Source of the DNA: Paenibacillus sp. SYP-B3998
GTDB taxonomy: Bacteria > Bacillota > Bacilli > Paenibacillales > NBRC-103111
Direction: 5' to 3'
NCBI RefSeq assembly: GCF_010820665.1
Contig: NZ_JAAIKC010000019.1
Coordinates: 1-64,000 of the forward strand
DNA length: 64,000 bases
Shown: in pieces, positions 17,568 through 24,306 of the stretch
How positions within the stretch are numbered: position 1 is the first letter of the stretch
Layout: each line of letters begins with the position of its first letter
Made by a program: the position numbers and the translations under genes
The notes under the pieces: generated by a model
What the model saw: the letters and a program-made list of their open reading frames with translations, nothing else
The model's database searches: none
What the model was told of the DNA's origin: nothing

Positions 17568-18386
17568 CTATTTGACCGCGCCTTGCGTGACTCCGTTAAT
17601 AATCCATTTTTGGGCAAACAGATAAATGGCAACCATAGGAAGCAATGCCATTAAATAAGAGGCAAAAGCAAGATTAAAGTTAGTGCTGAATTGACCTTGG
17701 AACACATATTGGACAAGCGGCAGTGTGGCCATTTCCGGTTTGCCTAAAATAATCAAAGGCAGCATGAAGTCATTCCATGCCCAAAGACAAGTTAATATCC
17801 CAACCGTGGCATTGATGGGGCCGAGCAGCGGGAAAATAATTTTCCAAAACGTTCCCCAGATCGTCGCTCCGTCCACAATCGCGGCCTCTTCCAGTTCACC
17901 AGGTATCGATTTGATATAACCCACATAAACGAAAGTATTAAATGAAAGTCCGTACACAATGTAAAGGATAATCAAACCGGATGGATTATTCATCTGCAAA
18001 GCGGTAGTTAGTTTTACAATCGGCAGCATGATGATCGGAAACGGTATAAACATGGCACTAATAAAGTAAAAGTACAAGCCTTTAAAGTACTTTTTGTTCA
18101 TATTGCGGGCAACGGCATATGCTACCATTGAATTTGTTAATAAAGTTAATACGACCGTAAATATCGTAATAAACGCACTATTTTTAAATGATTGGAAAAA
18201 ATTTGTAAGCTCGATCGCTTCTGCAAAATTGCTAATATGAAAGCCTGTCGGCAAAGAAAAAATAGACTGAGCCATCTCTTCCGGGTTTTTTAACGCAATA
18301 GAGACTGCCATATATAAAGGAAAAAGGATCAGCACGGAACCAAGTGCTATTAAAAGTGTCGATGTCCAATTCGTTGTACGTTTCAT
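17568..18386 (-). CDS. Sugar ABC transporter permease (MalG type)
   Basis: Inner-membrane permease of 272 residues with six predicted membrane segments. The EAA loop that contacts the ATPase reads ELEEAAIVDGATIWGTFWKI (about residues 156-175). The MalG-like C-terminus ends KWIINGVTQGAVK. Its ATG overlaps the stop of the upstream permease gene (TAATG), which implies translational coupling. It forms the channel with the 18386-19252 product. No ATPase gene is in the operon. Confidence 0.93.
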   Translation of the reverse strand: MKRTTNWTSTLLIALGSVLILFPLYMAVSIALKNPEEMAQSIFSLPTGFHISNFAEAIELTNFFQSFKNSAFITIFTVVLTLLTNSMVAYAVARNMNKKYFKGLYFYFISAMFIPFPIIMLPIVKLTTALQMNNPSGLIILYIVYGLSFNTFVYVGYIKSIPGELEEAAIVDGATIWGTFWKIIFPLLGPINATVGILTCLWAWNDFMLPLIILGKPEMATLPLVQYVFQGQFSTNFNLAFASYLMALLPMVAIYLFAQKWIINGVTQGAVK

Positions 18387-19252
18387 TACATATCCATCTC
18401 CCGTTTTTGTAAAAATTTAATTTGAAGAAAGGATATTACAATTATGACAATAAAATAAATGACCGAGTTTGCCGATTGATAGGCAAATTCTTGACCTTGG
18501 AATCCTCCAGTGTAAATCAAAAGCGCGATAGATTGAGTAACACGCCCCGGGCCTCCCCCGGTAAGAGCAATGACTTGATCAAATACCTGAAGGAAACTTT
18601 TCATCGAAAGCACCATATTGATCGTAAAAAACGGTGCAATCAGCGGAAAAGTAATGCTCCAAAATTCTTTCCATTTGCTAGCCCCGTCCAAATTGGATGC
18701 TTCGTATATATCTTGGGAAATTGTTTGCAGACCTGCCAGGTACAAGATGCTGTTAAAAGCTATGGACTGCCAAACCACTACGAATACAATTCCGAGCCAT
18801 GCGTAATTCAAATCTCCAAGCAAATTGCTGGAAAGCACTTCGATACCTAACTTCTCGCCCCATAAAGGGAAAACGTTCGAGAACAAATAGTTGAAAATAT
18901 ATCCGACAATGAGAACACTAAGAACATTCGGAAGAAAATAAACGCCCCTGAAAAAGCTTTTAAGTTTGATCTTTGAATTTAAACCCAAAGCAATCAGAAG
19001 ACTTAATGCGTTGACTAATATTGTTGTAACAATGGCAAATTTAAACGAAAAAAGATAGGAATTTAATACATTGCTATCTTTGAAAATGTTCATGTAGTTT
19101 TTTAATCCGATAAATGCATAACTCTGGCTAAAACCGTCCCAGTTTGTAAACGAATAAAGAATCCCCTGTATAACAGGTATCGTATGAAAAGAAAAAAATA
19201 AAATCAAAGCTGGAATGGTCATCAGATAAAAAGCTGATCGTTGCTTTACCAT
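18386..19252 (-). CDS. Sugar ABC transporter permease (MalF type)
   Basis: Membrane permease of 288 residues with about six membrane segments. The N-terminal IPALILFFSFHTIPVIQGIL and the EAA loop DIYEASNLDGASKWKEFWSI are typical of CUT1 sugar transporters. It pairs with the downstream permease. The start has GGAGG (from CTCCTTTT on the plus strand) nearby. It is separated from the binding-protein gene by a 15-bp stem-loop. Confidence 0.93.
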   Translation of the reverse strand: MVKQRSAFYLMTIPALILFFSFHTIPVIQGILYSFTNWDGFSQSYAFIGLKNYMNIFKDSNVLNSYLFSFKFAIVTTILVNALSLLIALGLNSKIKLKSFFRGVYFLPNVLSVLIVGYIFNYLFSNVFPLWGEKLGIEVLSSNLLGDLNYAWLGIVFVVVWQSIAFNSILYLAGLQTISQDIYEASNLDGASKWKEFWSITFPLIAPFFTINMVLSMKSFLQVFDQVIALTGGGPGRVTQSIALLIYTGGFQGQEFAYQSANSVIYFIVIIVISFLQIKFLQKREMDM

Positions 19253-19273
19253 TCTCTATCCTCCTTTTGAAAG

Positions 19274-19309
19274 GAAGAAGGAAATTGGAATAACCCAATT
19301 TCCTTCTTC
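19274..19309 (-). other. Intercistronic stem-loop after binding-protein gene
   Basis: GAAGAAGGAAATTGG pairs perfectly with CCAATTTCCTTCTTC around a 6-base loop. In the direction of the operon there is no U-run after the stem, so it is more likely a 3' stabiliser or partial stop that raises binding protein over permease. On the plus strand it is followed by CTTTTTTT. Confidence 0.6.
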
Positions 19310-19314
19310 TTTTT

Positions 19315-20589
19315 TTATTTACGCGCCTGTACTTTATCCCACTCTGTGTCAAGTTTATTCAAAAATTCACCTACATTTTTCTTGAAAACAAACTCTTGAA
19401 CGATTGTATCGGCTTTCATCGCACCAGGGATGGAGTGGTCTGCGAAATCAACCAGTTGACCGCTTTGGAAGGCAGCGTTCAAATCCGCTACACTCGGATC
19501 GTCCTGGGATATTCCTTTAATTGCAGAGAAAGCTTTTTGTTCTGTAATAAATTGCTTCACATTATCCGGTTGTAGCAAGAAATCGATGAATTTATTCGCT
19601 TCTGCTTGATGTTTCGATGTTTTAGAGATAGTTAGCAAGGTATCAACACCGGAAACCACTTTGTTTTTGGATGCATCATTGGACACTGGGTAAGGGAAAG
19701 TGCCAAGCTTAATATCAGGATTTGCCTTTACAATTTCCGGAATTGCCCATACTCCCTGCAAATACATGACAGAAGCTCCCTTAGCAAAAGCTGTATTACC
19801 ATCGGCATAACCCTTACCATTTTGATCTTTATGCCCGAATTCAACCAATTTCAATTGTTTCTCAGCAATTTCTTTATAAGCATCCGCAAACTTTACTTTA
19901 TTAGCCTTGCGATCTTCAAAGAAAGTATCGCTCTGAAGGTTCGAAGAGAAAGCGTTGAAGGCAGGCATCGTAGTCCAAGAGTCTTTGAATGTGTTATAAA
20001 AAGGAACTTTACCGGCGTCTTTAATCTTTTGGGCTGTTGCTACTAATTCATCCCAAGTTTTCGGAATAGTTAATCCAAGCTCTGCAAAGAGTGTTTTGTT
20101 GTAAATGATTCCATCGGCATTGGAAGAGAACGGGATTCCGTTAAGCTCTGACGTGCCCCCTTGCTTTTTCACCATATCCAAATAAGCAGGCTGAATATTC
20201 TTTATATTTTCGTTATTTGAAAAGTCAATAAATGTTCCGCCTTTGGAAAGGCTGGTAAAAGTATCTGTCGCACCGATACCGATGATATCCGGAACTTCGC
20301 TCTTAGATATATTAACTTTTAGAACCGTCTCGGCATCAGGCGGGTTGACTTGAGTCACTTCAATATTCGGATTTGCAGCCTGGAACTTCTTTATTAGAGA
20401 ATCAAATGAATTTTTCGCTTCCGTTTTGTTTTGGAAGAATTGAAGTTTAACTTTTGCACTGGAAGGAGCAGCATCTGGACTACCAGCAGCTGAAGCAGGA
20501 CTTGTACCAGGTTTAGCAGTGGAAGCACATCCTGAAATGATAGAAACTGCCATAATACCCGAAATTACTGACATAGAAAGCTTTTTCAT
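19315..20589 (-). CDS. Sugar-binding lipoprotein of ABC transporter
   Basis: Extracellular solute-binding protein family 1, 424 residues, anchored by lipid on Cys21 (lipobox ISGC) after a 20-residue signal. A Ser/Pro/Ala linker runs to about residue 46. The body has family features such as YNKTLFAELGLTIPKTWDEL and AFAKGASVMYLQGVWAIPEI. It delivers an oligosaccharide to the two permeases. AGAGGGGGA precedes the ATG. It is the first gene of the operon, behind two tandem LacI-type operators, so it is probably induced by the sugar. Confidence 0.93.
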   Translation of the reverse strand: MKKLSMSVISGIMAVSIISGCASTAKPGTSPASAAGSPDAAPSSAKVKLQFFQNKTEAKNSFDSLIKKFQAANPNIEVTQVNPPDAETVLKVNISKSEVPDIIGIGATDTFTSLSKGGTFIDFSNNENIKNIQPAYLDMVKKQGGTSELNGIPFSSNADGIIYNKTLFAELGLTIPKTWDELVATAQKIKDAGKVPFYNTFKDSWTTMPAFNAFSSNLQSDTFFEDRKANKVKFADAYKEIAEKQLKLVEFGHKDQNGKGYADGNTAFAKGASVMYLQGVWAIPEIVKANPDIKLGTFPYPVSNDASKNKVVSGVDTLLTISKTSKHQAEANKFIDFLLQPDNVKQFITEQKAFSAIKGISQDDPSVADLNAAFQSGQLVDFADHSIPGAMKADTIVQEFVFKKNVGEFLNKLDTEWDKVQARK

Positions 20590-20762
20590 TTTTAAATCCC
20601 CCTCTATTGGTAATTTTCAATTAAAGCAATATTGCTTACACATTGGCCAAAATAAACAACAAACTATACACAAACCAAATGAAAACTAAACCATCTCCAG
20701 ACAAGCAGCACCTCCCATTATTAATATAAGTACCATTTCTACGAAACATCTATCAAAAAGAC

Positions 20763-20774
20763 GTAAACGTTTAC
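20763..20774 (-). promoter_or_regulatory. LacI-family operator O1
   Basis: Perfect 12-bp palindrome GTAAACGTTTAC with the central CG typical of LacI/GalR-family sites. It lies in the first unit of the tandem duplication, about 170 bp upstream of the binding-protein start. Confidence 0.8.
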
Positions 20775-20878
20775 TCAATCATTAAAAGAAACCAAATGAA
20801 GCTAAACCATTTCCAGACAAGCAACACTTCCCATTATTAATATAAGTGCCATTTCTACGAAGCATCTATCAAAATAAC

Positions 20879-20890
20879 GTAAGCGTTTAC
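20879..20890 (-). promoter_or_regulatory. LacI-family operator O2
   Basis: GTAAGCGTTTAC, one base from perfect symmetry, in the second unit of the tandem duplication. It is 116 bp from O1, which would also allow looping between sites. Confidence 0.75.
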
Positions 20891-20907
20891 GTAATCATTA
20901 AAAGAAG

Positions 20908-21915
20908 TTACTCCAGCAAACTTCTCACGGTTTTTCGTTCAATGATGGAGTGAGGCACAATTCGGCTGCCTGTATCTTTTCCTGTTTCAATCATCGTCAG
21001 CAATTGTTCTGCAGCAATCCTTCCCATTTCGAAGAGGGGTTGTTCCACTGTCGTTAATGGAGGTACCGTCATTTGAGCAAGTTTTAAATTATCGTAGCCT
21101 ATGACCGATAACTGTTCCGGTACTCGAATCCCCTGTTTAGAAGCAACAGAAATAGTCGCCGCTGCCATTTCATCGCTTGCTGCAAAAACCGCAGTTGTAT
21201 CCGGTGCATTCCTTAACAGTTCTTTAACCACCTTACAACCGGAATTAAAATCGAAGCCTCCATAAACCAAACATTCGCTGCGATGCGGGATTCCATAATC
21301 ATTTAATGCTTGCAAAAATCCTTCGACACGAGGAACCCCTGCGATGAGATCTTCCTTAGTCCCGCTGATCATCCCGATTTGTTTATGACCCTTCTTTATT
21401 AAATACTCGGTAGCCTGATAGGAAGCTAATCGATCATCGACCTTCACATAAGGTACAGAAAACCTTTGGGAGATGGTGGATACAAGCACCAACGGAATGG
21501 CCATAGACTTTATGGTCTGATAGTATTCATCTTTTAAATTCCCACTAGAAAAGATGATACCATCCACTTGCTTTTCCCCTAAAACCTGCAAATATTTCAG
21601 AGTACGCTTTCCGTCCGCATCTGTGTTGCACACAATGACGCTGTAATCATGGTTATGAGCAAATTGTTCGATTCCGTCCAGAATCTCCGAAGAAAACATA
21701 CTCGACACAGTAGGGAATAACACACCTATAGTTCTAGTCCGCTTATTAATTAACCCGCGAGCAATCGCATTCGGCTGATACCCAGTCTCATTGATAACCT
21801 GTAACACTTTTTTCCTGGTTTCTTCAGAATATCCCGGTAAGTTGTTCAATATACGCGATACGGTTGCAATGGATACATTGGCCCGGCGTGCTACATCTTT
21901 GATGGTCGGGTTCAT
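20908..21915 (-). CDS. LacI/GalR-family transcriptional regulator
   Basis: Sugar-responsive repressor of 335 residues. The N-terminal HTH is TIKDVARRANVSIATVSRIL with the hinge helix NAIARGLINKRTRTIGVLFP. The rest is a periplasmic-binding-like effector domain (VDGIIFSSGN, AVFAASDEMAAATI, TVEQPLFEMG). It lies upstream of the transporter operon on the same strand. Operators of the right type lie both in front of its own gene (21943) and in front of the binding-protein gene, so it most likely represses itself and the operon until the imported sugar binds. Confidence 0.92.
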   Translation of the reverse strand: MNPTIKDVARRANVSIATVSRILNNLPGYSEETRKKVLQVINETGYQPNAIARGLINKRTRTIGVLFPTVSSMFSSEILDGIEQFAHNHDYSVIVCNTDADGKRTLKYLQVLGEKQVDGIIFSSGNLKDEYYQTIKSMAIPLVLVSTISQRFSVPYVKVDDRLASYQATEYLIKKGHKQIGMISGTKEDLIAGVPRVEGFLQALNDYGIPHRSECLVYGGFDFNSGCKVVKELLRNAPDTTAVFAASDEMAAATISVASKQGIRVPEQLSVIGYDNLKLAQMTVPPLTTVEQPLFEMGRIAAEQLLTMIETGKDTGSRIVPHSIIERKTVRSLLE

Positions 21916-21942
21916 TAAATTCCCTCTTTGTTAAGTTATTTC

Positions 21943-21954
21943 GTAAACGTTTAC
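21943..21954 (-). promoter_or_regulatory. LacI-family operator in front of lacI-type gene
   Basis: Perfect palindrome GTAAACGTTTAC, 28 bp upstream of the regulator start and downstream of its promoter, suited to autorepression. A weaker relative, TTAAACGCTTAC, is at 21986-21997. Confidence 0.8.
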
Positions 21955-22001
21955 TCTATTAAGGTTATTGTAACCATTGGCTTAGTTAAACGCTTACTAA
22001 G

Positions 22002-22030
22002 AATATATCCTGATTTGTAAACGTTGTCAA
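22002..22030 (-). promoter_or_regulatory. Promoter of lacI-type gene with cre-like site
   Basis: On the minus strand TTGACA (22030-22025), 17 bp, TATATT (22007-22002). The plus strand reads TGTAAACGTTGTCA at 22016-22029, which fits the cre consensus TGNAANCGNNNNCA and covers the -35. CcpA or the local LacI protein could therefore block this promoter. Confidence 0.7.
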
Positions 22031-22392
22031 TATACGTTGGGAAATTTATAAACGGATCTATTGTTATATGTCACATTATATATTGTTCCTTTGCATAAAG
22101 GAATTCATTCTAGTGGAAAATATTAAATATACAATCCACTTCGTCTTCGTATGCTGATGGAGTTTTTCATTTTGGCTTTAAAAAAAGTGTTAACGGCACC
22201 GCAGCCTGACGGCATTGGCCTTAAATTGTCTATTAATTGATGAATAATCCGCTATCGTCCTCGTATCTATGTCTTGTTGTTTGATAGGCATTGCTTTTCC
22301 CCCTTGTTCAATCAGCATTATGTCCCCTATACCATATCATTGTTGCGAATTGTCGAACGGGCATTTGCGCTACTGTCGCTAAAAAAGAGTTG
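22031..22392. other. Intergenic, nothing recognised
   Basis: About 360 bp between the lacI-type promoter and the unknown gene. No frame, hairpin or repeat that I can support. Confidence 0.4.
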
Positions 22393-23073
22393 TTAGGGCC
22401 AGACAAGATGCCATGTAAACTGAAAATGAGCCAGGCCGAATTTAATCGGGGCCTGGCTCATTGTTTCAACGATGGAATTTCTCGCAGGAAGTAATTTAAA
22501 TTGCTCGTCTCGCACCTTGATTGCGTTTGCACGTCTTGTTAAAACATCCTCGGTACTATCGACGGATTTAAATAACAACGAAGATTTCTGTCTCTTTGAC
22601 TCCCTAGTCTCATCAATCGAGAATAGTTTGTATTCCCGACGTTGCTCTGGATATCTTACGTAAGCCACTTCATCATGAAGTGGAACAAGCCCCATCCGAG
22701 ATAATTCAACTTTTGTAAATAGAGAATCTGGAGCTGTCTCTGGTAAGTAACGGGTTTTAGAAAGATTAACCTGCTCCACCTTGCTCTCTTGCTCAGGCGA
22801 TGCTTTGAGAACAATATCTTCAAGATCGACTCGCCCAGGTCGCTTGTTATCCGTGAACTGGACTTTGGCCTTAACCACATTTCCAAAATCATTTCCAATG
22901 AAACTTTTAATAACAGCCTGTCTTCCTCTGTGTCTCAGCTTGTTTGGATTATCTGACTGCACAACTACCGTATCTTCAACATGAAAAGTAATTTTGCGTC
23001 GAGCTCCATCATGACCTTGATATTCCACTTTTACTTTATCTTCTGTAAGTACATAGATAACATATCTACGCAT
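22393..23073 (-). CDS. Protein of unknown function
   Basis: 226 residues with GAGGAGGAA in front of the ATG, so it is very likely translated. The N-terminal 90 residues are beta-rich and look like a small barrel (YVIYVLTEDKVKVEYQGHDG, then RKITFHVEDTVVVQS, and AVIKSFIGNDFGN). The rest is charged, with many Arg and Lys, and has no motif I know. No signal peptide or membrane segment. The last 15 residues (FGLAHFQFTWHLVWP) look atypical and may come from a changed 3' end. It is the last gene before the ssrA 3' end, inside the putative island. Confidence 0.6.
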   Translation of the reverse strand: MRRYVIYVLTEDKVKVEYQGHDGARRKITFHVEDTVVVQSDNPNKLRHRGRQAVIKSFIGNDFGNVVKAKVQFTDNKRPGRVDLEDIVLKASPEQESKVEQVNLSKTRYLPETAPDSLFTKVELSRMGLVPLHDEVAYVRYPEQRREYKLFSIDETRESKRQKSSLLFKSVDSTEDVLTRRANAIKVRDEQFKLLPARNSIVETMSQAPIKFGLAHFQFTWHLVWP

Positions 23074-23159
23074 TTAATTCCTCCTCTTAATGCTTCTTTA
23101 CTTCATTAAAGTTATTAGCAGTAATGTTTATAGGAAATACATCCATTTTCTCAAAGAAA

Positions 23160-23207
23160 GCAAAAATCCACAACCTCAAGGTTGTGGATTTGCTGTATGG
23201 AGGTGAG
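23160..23207. repeat. ssrA-end copy of the 48-bp att-like repeat
   Basis: Exact match to 1424-1471. It covers the tmRNA terminator and the last 10 bases of tmRNA, i.e. the place where tRNA/tmRNA-specific integrases usually recombine. Confidence 0.7.
23164..23191 (-). terminator. tmRNA terminator
   Basis: AAATCCACAACC, loop TTGA on the minus strand, GGTTGTGGATTT, then TTGCTTTCTTT. It is a 12-bp perfect stem starting 7 bases after the mature tmRNA end. Confidence 0.85.
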
Positions 23208-23560
23208 GGGAGTCGAACCCCTGTCCGAAAATATCGCCACACAGGCATCTACGGGTGTAGTCACAGTTTTGATGTCACCCGAGCATCGCCCCGTAACCGG
23301 CTATGCGTTGGGTCAGCCTGATTGTCTTCCTACGTTCGACCCCAGGCGGAGACCAAACGTCGTATCCCACTATAGTTGAGCCCCTATCCCAGTCACATGG
23401 GCGATGCTGAGGAGGAGCACGCTAACAGGTTATTAAGCTGCTAAAGCGTAGTTGTTTTGTGTTTTGCCATTTAATAGGCTTTAGCGTTGTTATAGTGGAC
23501 GCGTCCCCACTACCCGCAACCCGTGCCCAAACTATCCCCGTCGAATCCAAGAACACCCCC
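23198..23560 (-). ncRNA. ssrA: Transfer-messenger RNA (tmRNA)
   Basis: One-piece tmRNA of 363 nt that rescues stalled ribosomes with SmpB. The 5' end GGGGGTG pairs with 3' CACCTCC (one G-U), followed by discriminator A. The T-arm reads GGGGTTCGACTCCCC, and the 5' part has the conserved TTGGATTCGACGGGGATAG. The tag frame (23468 down to 23433) encodes GKTQNNYALAA followed by two TAA stops, so stalled peptides receive A-GKTQNNYALAA. The CCA end is not encoded and must be added. A weak -10 (TATACT) is seen at 23660-23655, which would give a leader of about 90 nt. smpB and rnr lie directly upstream. Confidence 0.95.
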
Positions 23561-23733
23561 GGATTGCCTTCGTTGCCGTCATAGACGGTGAAGGTAAAAG
23601 AAAAGCAGGATAATCAGTTGAGCCAAATTGCTTTCAAATCTTTGCTGCTAAATTAGTATAACACATGCTGCGGCAAAATGAACGACTAGGTTGATGGAAG
23701 TAGAGGTGCTGCCTTCCAGTATGGACTCGCCAG

Positions 23734-24216
23734 CTATCTGGCAATCTTCTGCTTCTCACGCAGAGCACGTTGAATATCTCGCTGTGCATCCTTTTTCGCT
23801 GCAGATTCACGCTTGTCGAACTGCTTTTTCCCTTTTCCTATGCCGATCAAAAGCTTCGCGTAACCATTCCGGATATACACTTTCAATGGAACAAGGGTAT
23901 AACCTTCTTGTTTCGCCTGACCAAGCATCTTAGCAATTTGTACCTTTTTTAAAAGCAGCTTACGCGTACGCGTTGGATCCAACGGATTGCTTCGGTTGCC
24001 TTGATCAAAAGGACTAATATGCATATTGTGTACAAAAGCTTCCCCATTTCGAATGGTAGAAAAGCTGTCGCCTAAGTTCGCCTTGCCTGCTCGTAAGGAT
24101 TTGATCTCCGTGCCGGTCAGGACAATACCGCACTCATACGTTTCTTCAATAAAGTAATCGTGTGACGCTTTTTTGTTCTGGGCGAGCAATTTGCCATCGG
24201 CCTTTTTGGTTGCCAC
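23734..24216 (-). CDS. smpB: SsrA-binding protein SmpB
   Basis: 160-residue partner of tmRNA; it binds the tRNA-like domain and takes the place of the codon-anticodon helix in the A site. Family blocks are present: HDYFIEETYECGIVLTGTEI, KSLRAGKANLGDSF, HISPFDQGN, and the C-terminal basic tail GKGKKQFDKRESAAKKDAQR. The start is GTG with GGGAGGAGG upstream. It lies between rnr and ssrA, the usual Bacillales order, and is transcribed in the same direction as both. Confidence 0.97.
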   Translation of the reverse strand: MATKKADGKLLAQNKKASHDYFIEETYECGIVLTGTEIKSLRAGKANLGDSFSTIRNGEAFVHNMHISPFDQGNRSNPLDPTRTRKLLLKKVQIAKMLGQAKQEGYTLVPLKVYIRNGYAKLLIGIGKGKKQFDKRESAAKKDAQRDIQRALREKQKIAR

Positions 24217-24249
24217 GTGAGATCCTCCTCCCGCTCATGCAGGTAAATC

Positions 24250-24278
24250 TTGCTACAATGTGCAACTCATTGTAGCAA
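24250..24278 (-). other. Stem-loop between rnr and smpB
   Basis: TTGCTACAATG pairs perfectly with CATTGTAGCAA around a 7-base loop. No U-run follows, so it may be an mRNA processing or stabilising element more than a terminator. Confidence 0.5.
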
Positions 24279-24306
24279 TTCTGTAGACGAAAAGCAAGAA
24301 GCGGCG

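Larger units (their letters stand above)
20672..20906. repeat. Tandem 116-bp duplication of operator region
   Basis: Two adjacent copies (about 20672-20789 and 20789-20906) that share about 90 percent of bases with one 1-bp length change. Each includes one palindromic operator and the sequence CATTATTAATATAAGT. The duplication therefore doubles the control region upstream of the binding-protein gene and fills the gap to the lacI gene. Confidence 0.9.

Noticed and set aside
23124..23379. Short frames within the ssrA region
   Set aside because: They run antisense through tmRNA. The RNA structure explains the sequence.
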